Below, in pieces: positions 54,763 through 64,000 of a DNA stretch of 64,000 nucleotides (positions are counted from its first letter, which is position 1; the number at the start of each line of letters is the position of its first letter). Both the position numbers and the translations under genes were made by a program. Source of the stretch: Riptortus pedestris (taxonomy: Eukaryota > Arthropoda > Insecta > Hemiptera > Alydidae); contig CM032228.1 of NCBI GenBank assembly GCA_019009955.1, forward strand, positions 131,675,001-131,739,000. Direction: 5' to 3'. Under the pieces are notes generated by a model, which was not told the origin of the DNA, did no database searches, and worked only from the letters and a program-made list of their open reading frames with translations.

Positions 54763-57194
54763 ATGCCCAACACAACCAGAGTTGTAGACAACTTACATAG
54801 AAGGCAATTAATCCATTAATGAAAGGTTCTTTACAGTATTTTCCGTAATAATCTACGGACTCAACTTCCGACGGGAGAGCTTTTTTTCAGGGGAACTCTT
54901 GGCGTCGTTGCTAAAACTGCCAAGACTGATATAGCTCTTTCACTCTCTATTTTTTAAAATCTCCATGTTGAGTTACTTCTTGTTTATCGCCTAATTGGGA
55001 TTTCATCTTCTCTCTTTTTTAACTTTGCAAGTCATTTTCCGATGCGGATGGTCTGATATTTATGATATCGTAGTGGGGAGTCCAATGTTCAACCTTTTTT
55101 TAAAAATTATAGTAACTTTGGAGTGGTAAAATTCATAAAATATATTTTCTATCACAATTGCACGGTCTTCTTCTTTGAGTGGTTTGTGTTTATTAGCCAA
55201 GAGTTGTATTGATTAAAGCTGATTTTGAATGTTTTTATTTATACTTGCAAAGACAGCAGCATGCAGAGGCTTCACAATGAAGAACTTTTACCGCAGTTAA
55301 TTCTTCATTTCATTATCCACCCAGCGAAACCCTGGGTTAATATAAATTTACAATTATGATAGAAAATAGAAATGATTATCTCTATTATAACATTTTATGA
55401 CGTACCAGACTTGCCGCTTCGGTAACGAACAACTTTGTTATAAGTCAATCTCAGAAGTAGAAATGTGGTTTGATTATGAATAAAACACTGGTAGCAGCCA
55501 GACATTTTTTAGTTAGTCAGATTTGGTTTTTTTTTTTAAATTTATAGTGGTTTGCTTTATAACAATTTATACCTTACTTTTCATCTATAAAATCAGGTTT
55601 TAGGGCACATAGTTCAGCAATTTGGCTCCAAAATTAGAGATTAATTGAAATTAAATGCTCTTCATATACTTCACCAATCCACAAGAATGTGCGCCCTCCA
55701 ATCATCCTTCATAACAAAAATTGACTAGACTCATTGAAGTGTCGTTAATAAAATTATGAACTTTTCCTTTGGCATTAGCGTACTAAAAAGCTGCAAGGAA
55801 CATGGTGGTTTGGGTTTCCAAGTCCAGTGGGGGGACATTCGTCCAGGACATTAACATTCCTGACGAGGCAGCATTCGTTGACGAGGGATGACAATGAATG
55901 TGTCTAAAAAATTCGCAATACAGGAAGTGGTATTTCTCTGTACATAGATGCTTTAAAGTTTGCAGCAATTGGTACAATGATAGTTTAATGTGCAAATTTC
56001 AGAAGGAAATTGTACCTCAGTTAATTACAGCAATCGTTCGTTAAAACCCAAAGAAGATTACATTCTTCGCAAAAGCAAGAAAAGGTCATGATCAACGGTT
56101 TGATATAAGTTACAATAAAACTCTCCCCCCAGCAAGAGGAAACGTTTGTCAGTTCGTACCTCAGGACCAAACCTGCTAGGGCCTAAGCCTATTCCATTGC
56201 CAAGAGTTTAAAACCCTTCCTCATGCCCTGTGTTCCTCTTAAAACAATTGGAAGAAAGTTTTCATAAATAGAATCAGTAGAACCTCTTTAGGTGATTTAT
56301 CATTAAGACAATAAAATCATATAAAAAAGAAATGTAATGATTGCTTTCCTAACTATGATACAAAAAGAAAAAAAAAAACTTATAACCTTATGCTCAAAGT
56401 AGATATCTTGCAATGTTGTGGGATCCTCCTTTGTGTATTTTTAGAGGGTATTTATAAATGTACATCAAATCTCATATGCCTAACAAGTAAGACATTTGTC
56501 AAACTCTTTCCTGATTGGCCAAATTAATTTTATTTTAAGTATCTTATTGACAATATAATAGTAAAAAGAGATTGGCTAAATAGAGAGCTGAAGGAGCTTT
56601 GACAATCAGATTCGGACTTTGACCCAGGCCAATTAGAGCTATAGCATTCCTTGAAAAGAAGGACTTGAGCGTAAAGGATCAATGAAATTCAATGTGCATA
56701 TTACCGCTACGAAACGGGGGGGTCCTTTATAGCACATAATAATCCTCTTTCCAAAAGCTATGAGATTGGAAGTATTTAAGTGGATTATTTTCCACGTTCT
56801 TATTTATGAAAATTGAACATAGCAAGTGGAGGTTATAAAGAATTCAATTATACTTCAACCGAAAAACAACAACATTAATTGTGAAACTTCTATTTCGAAA
56901 ATATTTGTAGAACCATAAGAGGCAAGGCATTAGTGTTCATAAAATAGATTGATTAAACCCCTATATTATTCGTTTATATTGATTTTATGCATTTAGTTTG
57001 TATGTATTCCTCAGCAAATTGTTATTTTTTTTATTATTGGATTGAATAATTATTTTCTTCTACAAATTGTATGCAATACAGTTTACCTCCCACAAAAGTA
57101 TATAAGCCACAAATTGTTAATAAAACATTTTTGTTTGACACATACTAAAGGAATAGGCATAAAATACAGATAAACAAACCAACATTTATTTTTC
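54763..57194. other. Unannotated AT-rich stretch
   Basis: No gene or repeat is recognised. A 70-codon minus-strand frame at 55783-55995 lies in a slightly GC-richer patch but shows no family signature. Confidence 0.6.
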
Positions 57195-57420
57195 CGAATA
57201 GGGGCTCAAGTTAGCCACGTGAGTTAAAGCGTTGACCTTTATCTCACATGGTAAAGCTAGAGTGGCGAGTTCAATTCCTGGGCAGTAGGAATTTATTTAG
57301 TGACGGAATTCATTAAATAAAATCCTTAGTCCCACCCTGGCTAGAAAAGGGCGGTAACCTGTAAATAGCCCGTCCCAATTTGCCTTAGTTGAAAAAAGTG
57401 GACGTTAATAAATAAATAAA
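57195..57420 (+). mobile_element. tRNA-derived SINE, best copy
   Basis: The head GGCTCAAGTTAGCCACGTGA with GTTAAAGCGTTG resembles an A-box region. GCGAGTTCAATTCCTG (57265-57280) is a good B box. The body follows: ATTTATTTAGTGACGGAATT, CATTAAATAAAATCC, CTTAGTCCCACCCTGGCTAG, GGCGGTAACCTGTAAATAGC, CCGTCCCAATTTGCC. The tail is GTTAATAAATAAATAAA. It is the reference for the fragments at 8340, 11530, 34503, 45895 and 46732. Confidence 0.8.
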
Positions 57421-57867
57421 GAATATTTTTTCCGAAAACCAGGTGATAAATAAGTTAAGAGGAAGTTTAATAAGTTTATTTGCGTTACATCTCCATAATT
57501 GGAGCTTGCCAAACTGAATAAACGTAATTTTTTACAATATTAGACAGTATTAGAAACGACCCATCATAATAACATTAGTTAAATCTTCTAATTTTTTAAC
57601 TTTTAAGATGCAGAATTTAAAATATGTTAAAGACATATGGACTTGTACTATTCCTTCTCCATTTTGGCAGCTAAAGGAAAACCAGAAATGGGCTCTAACA
57701 CTCCTAAACATGAATCGGCACCTGCTAATCATTTAGGAAATTTGATTCCAATGTGCCAATAACCGGAGTTGGCAGCTAGAAGGAAGTATCACTAGCTTTC
57801 ACTTGGAAATATATGGTCTATGAAAGTGCCCCTTTATCGAGACTCATGCCTATTAATTTATACAATA
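57421..57867. other. Unannotated stretch
   Basis: No feature is recognised. Confidence 0.55.
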
Positions 57868-58625
57868 CTAGTGGACCCGACAGACGTGGTCATGCGTGAT
57901 ATTTCAAGCGCTTAGGATATTAAATTTAATAATATTATGTTTAAAACAAAAGCTACTTTTAATAAGACAAAAACAACTTTTGTTATGTGCACGCTTGCCT
58001 AAAAACAAATAGAAAATGAAATATCGCGAATTTTTTATTCAAGCCTTCCTTATAACATCCACTCCCGTTCGATGTTTTCATTATCTTTAATATTAACCGA
58101 GATGTTTGCGTTTTTTTAGTTTTCGGCCTTCAGTTTTTCAGCCCCCACTTTCATTTTCACAGTTCATTTTCGGCCCCCACTTCCGTTTGAACCTGAAAAA
58201 TTTAATATAGCTTATAATCATGGAATAATAAATGCTAATTCACATATAGAATTTTGTTAAGTTCAGTTCAATCGTTAGTGCCCAATAAAATTGTTGGCCC
58301 CCACTTTAATTTTTAGTGTATATCTTGTTTATACTTTGTTATACGACAAAAGTGATTATAACACAAGCTACACTAAATAACAACATAAACACCTTTTAAC
58401 CTGTGCATATTTGCTGAAGACCAATAGGAAACGGAATGCAGCTATTTTTAATTTCAGGCCTCCCTTACGACAACCATTCCTGCTCCATCTGCCGGGCCGA
58501 TCTGCGGCGCTAAACCATCCGGAGGGTCAGCCAAACGGGTACAAAAAAATTCATTTAAATCGGTCCAGCCGTCTTGGAGGAGTTCAGTGACATACACACG
58601 TATAGTAGAATTATATATATAAAGA
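57868..58625 (-). mobile_element. Helitron-like non-autonomous element
   Basis: On the minus strand it starts TCTTTATATATATAATTCTA preceded by A. It ends in GACC...GGTC pairing, then CACTAG followed by T. Inside are CACTGAACTCCTCCAAGACG and CCGATTTAAATGAATTTTTT, two copies of the AACAAAAG...AGGCCTCCC unit, and an inserted HINE module piece (TATTAACCGAGATGTTTGCG). It has no coding capacity. Confidence 0.7.
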
Positions 58626-59454
58626 TATATTATACACACACACACATATATAAATATATATTATATGTAGGCCGATCGCAAGGTCCTCGGGAACGCGATA
58701 AAATAATGGTTATCTATGATATCCCTCTGTAGAGATCATGATTTACCTTTTACAAACTTATGGATAAGAATGTCTTCTTTGTACATTTTTAGTTGCAAAA
58801 CTGCATCTAGATCAAGTCTTAATCAATTTCCTGTTAAGAATAATCTTGTGTCTCATTAATAATATTCATGCACCATTTTCTGAATTATTATGAATCTCCT
58901 AAAAACAAGAGCTACTCAGCTATTTAAGCTTCATTTTTTTAACTCCTAAATAATGGTTCATTTTCAATTCCACTTATAAATTACAAGTACTAATTTATAG
59001 TGAATTTAAAATAGGGATGTATTCACAAATGAAACCAATATCCGAAGTAATGGTAATAATATATAATGTCTTCGTAGATTTAAAAAAGTTGTTTCATAGT
59101 TTAAGAATTAAAGGAAAGCCCCAATGCAGAATGGAAATATAATAAATGTAAGCTTCTTGACAACACGCCCATGATCTTAAACCTATAAAATTATGAAGAC
59201 AGTAAATCATGCTGAAACTTGTCCAAGACTTTTAGACATTGATAACTAACTTTCACTAAGTAGGAATTGTTCAGGAGCAATTATTCTTGGAACACACAGG
59301 AAAAACATTTTCACAAACAATGTTTGTAATCAAAATTTTGAATCTTTGTGAGAATTTTAATGAAAATAAAATGGTAAACTATGAGGCAAATATTTTGAAA
59401 AAGTCTGCTTCTCATAAAAGCCACAAGGATATGAGAAATGAAACTATAAAGAGT
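58626..59454. other. Unannotated stretch
   Basis: A CA/TA-rich patch at 58626-58670 is followed by AT-rich DNA with no recognised feature. Confidence 0.55.
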
Positions 59455-59875
59455 ACGAAACCGTTTCGCAGCGGCTGCGTAAACTAAGCAGATTTTCCTC
59501 GTGAAGTTTAATAATAGATAAATCTACGTAATGGCCGAATATTCCATCGTGAATATTAGTGAATAAATACAAATGATAACAAGAAACCTCTTGACGGGGA
59601 GCGTCTGAAATTTAAACAGGTCTGCCAACCTCACAACGGAAAGAACAATAATTACTGAAATATATCAACATATAACAAATTAATTTCTTTGAAAACTATT
59701 TACTATATCTAGTACTGTCATTTATAATGAATCAGAATTAGTTTTATGTCAATCAATAAAATTTTAGTAATCTAAGAACTTCAGAAGGAGAGGAGGGGGG
59801 GGGGGGTCATCAGAACATATTTACATGTATCTCGTATCTTGAAAACAATATTTCCCATTTAAGCCTCAAATAATC
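59455..59875 (-). mobile_element. HINE-like repeat, truncated minus copy
   Basis: The hairpin end TTTCGCAGCGGCTGCGTAAA with CTAAGCAGATTTTCC is at left. It is followed by the extra 3' block (AATGATAACAAGAAACC, AACAATAATTACTGAAATAT) and a long poly-G tract near 59795. The TA tract, module and palindrome are missing. Confidence 0.7.
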
Positions 59876-61537
59876 TGGTGGAATATAAGAGCTCAGTATA
59901 TTCTTCAGAGTCGTTTTTTTAAGATTGAGCAACTAACAGATGGTTCCTGAAAAGGTTCTCAGTTTTAAAGCCATAAAAATAAAAAATAAATGGTCTGAAA
60001 CGAGAAAAACAAATGTACCGATAGAATTGAATTCAAATCCAATATTTGACAAATTTTGAATTTTACTTATAATGGCCCAACTATTTAGTGTATCCCTATG
60101 AAAATAAAGGATTCATTTGATTATATCGCAGGTTTTATTGGGCGAAAACACACATACATACACACACACACATACACACACACACACACACACAAACACA
60201 GGAAATTCAATTTATAGGAAGGAAATATTTAATGTGACGTTTTTGAAAATAAGATGCAGATTGCAACCTCTACAGCCAAAATCTGCTGAAAAAAAAAATA
60301 ACCAGATTGTTTAAATAAAATAGAACAAGGTGTTTTTCAGCTAGCAAATAGGCTCCTAATTAGGTTCAAAATTGAATTTAATAGGCCAAGTTTTATGCAT
60401 TTTCAATGCCTACAATTTATAAAACAATAATAATAGAATTTAACACAATTGGTAAAAGTTTTAGCAAACTCATTTACAAAAAAGACAAAATCAACTATTT
60501 ATGGTTGTGAGGAGTGAGCAGTTTACTTATAATCGGACTGTATATTTAATTAAAAATGGAAATTACGGGCAATGTAAGGTGCATTTAAAAAATAGTAAAC
60601 TAACACATTTTAGAGCTTGACTAAACAGAGAGGATATTTTTTAGCACAGATTGAAAAGGATGTGGTTATACATCACACTTAGCTTATAGGAATGTAATAA
60701 TACATCACTTTTTATTTTAAACCTTCAAATAAGTTCATTTAGTAAATATTATAATATCAGAGCTCGATACTGTTTCAAACCACTAAAAATAATTTTTTCA
60801 GAATCGAGGATAAATTGTATTTACGCACTATCGTAAAATGAGACAGGAATATGAAAACTTTGAGGTAGAAAAAAAAAAAGAAGAAATTAAGCAAGGCTGC
60901 ACTATTTGCGACAGTAGAAAGTGCAGTAGTGTAAGGTGTAGAAGGACGCGGGGGTCTTATGGGATCTCATTAGTAAGTTTTTTCATCCGTCTCAGGGTCT
61001 CTCACCAACCCGAAAGAGCTTCTTCAAAGCTTATTTTTCTAGTGCTCTTTGTTGTTCTTAAGGCGGGGGATGAGTAAAGGCTCTACTCTACTCCTGTCTT
61101 ACTACACTCTACAGCTTTTTCCTTCAATACACTCTGCTCCTCTAATCGTAAAATTACTGGCATATTAATGAGGATAATCATCAGGTCTGAACGGCTCTAT
61201 GTAACCACAATAAATGAACATAGGTGCTACCAAACCCTGCATCTCAATATATTTTTCATAATAATAATTAATTAGGCATAAATAGTATAAATACACTAAT
61301 TATTTGACATTACTTAATTGCTATTCAAGGTATTTTTCACAAGTATATATGTTATAAGCACATATTCTAACTTCTACGGTGGAGGGCAGTTATGGTGTAA
61401 TACTAAGCTGTTAAGAACTACCTAAGTCGAACTGGAAATAATAAGGCACATTGAGAAACCGTACCAAAGTGTATCTGCCTAACGCAAGACCCTTCATCAG
61501 CATTATTTTTTATAATATAAATCCAGGGATTAACAAT

Positions 61538-61574
<37 letters not shown>

Positions 61575-61988
61575 AGTCCCTTGACGATTATTTTGAAAAC
61601 AATAGCCCTCAATTGTGTGGCTAAAGTCGCCCAATTGATTTTCGAAATCGAGGTACCGTTTTGTTCCTTATAATCTCTTTTTACTTTGAAAAATTGCCGA
61701 ATTTCCAGATAACTCCGAATCCCTGGAAGATAATCCCTAACGAAATTTTTAATTCCGAACCTACCCCGCAACCCATTAAATTCGGCATTTCTCTACGGCT
61801 TGCGAGTTGTGCTTTTCCGATCCGGGGGAAAACATCCCTTTCGATGGGCAACTTAAACTGGAATAGGTCTGTCGACCCGAGAAGTGACGATTAAACAGGA
61901 AAGTAAATATTTTGCGGGCGATCAGACGCCTACTATATCGGGTTCTTTTATAGCCCTGAAGCCCTTTCCCAGCTCCTTGTGATTTTCC

Positions 61989-61994
<6 letters not shown>
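59876..61994. other. Unannotated stretch with microsatellites
   Basis: It contains a CA tract at 60149-60199 and a TA tract at 61541-61568. Between 61570 and 61975 the DNA is less AT-rich and both strands are open for 66-77 codons (61571-61771 minus, 61661-61894 plus) without recognisable domains. A CTGATGA box on the minus strand at 61494-61500 is discussed under findings. Confidence 0.5.

Positions 61995-62035
<41 letters not shown>
61995..62035. repeat. (TA)n microsatellite
   Basis: This AT tract lies just before the 5' end of the Helitron-like copy. Confidence 0.95.
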
Positions 62036-62037
<2 letters not shown>

Positions 62038-62063
62038 ATATATCTTTATATATATGTAATATA

Positions 62064-62757
62064 TCTTTATATATATAATTCTACTGCACGTGTGTTTGTC
62101 ACTGAACTCTTCCTGACCGATTTGAATGAATTTTTTTGTACCCGTTTGGCTGACGCTCTGGATGGTTTAGCATCACAAATCGGCCCGGCAGATGGAGCAG
62201 GAATGGTTGTCGTAAGGGAGGCCTGAAATTAAAAATAGCAGTATTCTGTTTCCTATTGGTCTTCGGCAAATATGCACAGGTTAAAAGGTGTTTATGTTGT
62301 TATTTAGAGTAGCTTGTGTTATAATCACTTTTGTCGTATAACAAAGTATAAACAAGATATACACTAAAAAATTAAAGTGGGGACCAACAATTTTATTGGG
62401 CACTAACGATTCTATATGTGAATTAGCATTTATTCTTCCATGATTATAAGCTATATTAAATTTTTGAGGTTCGAACAGGAGTGGGGGTTTACTGAAGACC
62501 GAAAACTAAAAAACGCAAACATCTCGGTTAATATTAAAGATAATGAAAACATCGAACGGGAGTGGGGGTTATAAGGAAGGCTTGAATAAAAAACACGCGA
62601 TATTTCATTTTCTATTTGTTTTTAGGTAAACATGCACATAACAAAAGTTGTTTTATGTGTTATTAAATGTAGGTGTTGTTTTGAAAATAATATTATTGAA
62701 TTTAATATTCTAATCGCTTGATATATCATGCAGGACAAAGTCTGTCGGGTCCGCTAG
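62064..62757 (+). mobile_element. Helitron-like non-autonomous element, complete copy
   Basis: It starts A|TCTTTATATATATAATTCTA and ends GGACAAAGTCTGTCGGGTCC, GCTAG|T, with a GGAC/GTCC terminal stem. It is the inverted counterpart of 57868-58625 and shares CACTGAACTC, CCGATTTGAATGAATTTTTT, the AGGCCTGAAATTAAAAATAG unit and a HINE module piece (AAACATCTCGGTTAATATTA). It lies inside the TA tract of the HINE-like fragment that follows. Confidence 0.75.
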
Positions 62758-62773
62758 TATATATATATATATA

Positions 62774-62898
62774 ATTTTGATGGTACCTCATTTTCGTCAT
62801 TTCCTGGGTAGTATCGTTGGCTATTTAAAGAAATGTTTCGAAAATCGTGTCACCGGTACAACCTCAATAGCTGATTTCCCTTAAGAGAAATATGCAAA
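62774..62898 (-). mobile_element. HINE-like 5' end fragment, minus strand
   Basis: ATTTTCGTCATTTCCTGGGT, TCGAAAATCGTGTCACCGG and ACAACCTCAATAGCTG run into TTTCCCTTAAGAGAAATATGC. Its TA tract on the left is occupied by the Helitron-like insertion. Confidence 0.75.
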
Positions 62899-63399
62899 AA
62901 TGATAATTACGGCTTTCCAAGCATAGATTATTAACGAGAACTACCATAGGTCTGGTAGAAGTGGCTTGCCTGTCAAATTTTATCGATAAAGGAAATGCTT
63001 TTCCTATGTCACTGATAATTCAGTTAGATATGCAGTACCTAATGCAATGGCCGAAATACTCATTTAGTTATCATCTGTTCATGAAGGAAATTTGTTCGAT
63101 CACGGGAAATGAATGAGGAATAATCTAGGGAAATTAAATCGAGCAAAACACGAATAATCATTTTAACTAAAACGCAATCGTCATGGAGAGTAAACATTAA
63201 AAATTAACAAAAATGAAAAATATACTTTATTTCAAGGACTGGTTGAGGTTCAAACAAATCAACTCTTCTCTGGTTTAAACGTATTTATTCATACTGCTTT
63301 GGATGTTCCACATCCTCCTGAATATGCCTCACCCGCAGTATAATTACAAAGATAATTAAATTTTAGTTACAATCCTCTAAGGAGGTAAGTCTTAACTGA
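62899..63399. other. Unannotated stretch
   Basis: No feature is recognised. Confidence 0.55.
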
Positions 63400-63942
63400 T
63401 AAAAATCTCTCACGTAGGGGCTGCGTTAATTAAGCAGATTTCCCACGTGGGTCACATCAACATTTGCATTTACCTTAAAACGTTCAATGAGAAGAATATG
63501 ACATGAGTAGGAGAGGGGGTTACTAATGGCTGAAAATTAAAAAAGTGCATATATCTCAGTTAATAATAAAGATAGTGAAAAAAAGTACATAACAACATTT
63601 ATAGAACATTACATTTGCAATAAGATTGGATAATATTTCGATCCGACTCATAATAACGGAGATATTTGAAATTCCTCCCTCTAACCCCCGCCCCTCCCAC
63701 TGACCCGATTTCAGCCATTGACGAACTTGATCTTTCTTTTTACATGAAACTACTAAATGCCGAGTTTGGTAATGATTAAATAAAAATTGCGGCAGCTAGA
63801 GCGTTCACAGACAAATATAACCCGTTAAAAAAACAAATCCTGGGTCCTGGGTAGGATCGATGGACAGTAGAAGAAATTTTTGAAAAACGCGTCATGAATA
63901 CGACCTCAATAGCTGATTTCCCTTAAGAGAAATCTGCTAATA
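63400..63942 (-). mobile_element. HINE-like repeat, compact full-length copy
   Basis: The left end is CTCACGTAGGGGCTGCGTTA, then AAGCAGATTTCCCACGTG. The interior is one module on the minus strand. The right end is ATGAATACGACCTCAATAGC with TTTCCCTTAAGAGAAATCTGC. It is about 540 bp and lacks the TA tract; CAGACAAATATAACCC stands where the tract usually is. Confidence 0.8.
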
Positions 63943-64000
63943 AAAACCCTAGATTACACTACAATTGGGGTTTCTAATCATATAAAATATTATAATAAAG

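Noticed and set aside
60838..61077. 79-codon frame with a Cys-rich patch (CTICDSRKCSSVRC)
   Set aside because: The CxxC-like spacing is suggestive of a zinc site, but it occurs once, is followed by unrelated sequence and has no supporting context.

Overview
This window looks like AT-rich, intergenic nuclear DNA from an invertebrate, probably an arthropod. I see no intact host gene, no convincing functional tRNA or rRNA gene and no bacterial-style operon. The only proteins I can recognise come from retroelements: Penelope-like elements (reverse transcriptase plus GIY-YIG endonuclease) and a LINE with an AP-type endonuclease and reverse transcriptase. All are broken by stops, frameshifts, deletions or inversion. 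The arthropod guess rests on the LINE type, the Helitron-type ends and base composition, so the phylum is an inference.

The dominant component is one non-autonomous repeat family present in about 20 full, partial or rearranged copies on both strands. Intact copies start at a near-perfect palindrome (AGCAGATTTCCC and its complement). They carry a central TA-rich microsatellite and one or more internal modules with G/C homopolymer tracts. Near the other end they repeat the first half-palindrome inverted, and they finish in a short ACGCAG/CTGCGT hairpin followed by GACGGACTTTT. An asymmetric inverted repeat plus a terminal hairpin at T-rich insertion sites is what is described for Helentron-associated (HINE/DINE-1-like) elements. 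A nearly seamless tail-to-head junction of two copies near 5279 fits rolling-circle replication. A second non-autonomous family, at 152-960, 12240-13572, 57868-58625 and 62064-62757, has canonical Helitron-like ends (TC start, CTAG end with a 3' hairpin in the best copies).

Penelope-type material recurs in several lineages. The best copy is at 17473-20940 with an 11-bp target duplication. It has two direct terminal repeats, an ORF with reverse transcriptase motifs A, B and C, an inverted truncated copy at its right end, and three hammerhead-ribozyme-like cores. Other remnants lie at 3158-3744, 29286-30030, 36149-36311, 43219-44236 and 50642-51059, most with a hammerhead-like core or an inverted-repeat layout.

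Layout: 0-2.4 kb repeats; 3.1-3.8 kb ribozyme-bearing foldback; 4.0-7.2 kb HINE-like cluster; 9.7-14.5 kb HINE-like copies, one interrupted by a Helitron-like element; 15.0 kb foldback; 17.3-24.1 kb nested HINE/Penelope/LINE block; 25-26 kb HINE pair; 28.1 kb tandem duplication; 29.2-30.9 kb nested HINE/Penelope; 34.5 kb inverted SINE pair; 35-43 kb repeat-poor AT-rich DNA with two weak exon candidates; 43.2-51.1 kb Penelope, SINE, HINE and LINE remnants; 53.4-54.8 kb tandem HINE pair; 57.2-64 kb SINE, two Helitron-like copies and HINE fragments. The elements form a nested insertion history, with younger elements repeatedly found inside the TA tracts or modules of older ones.
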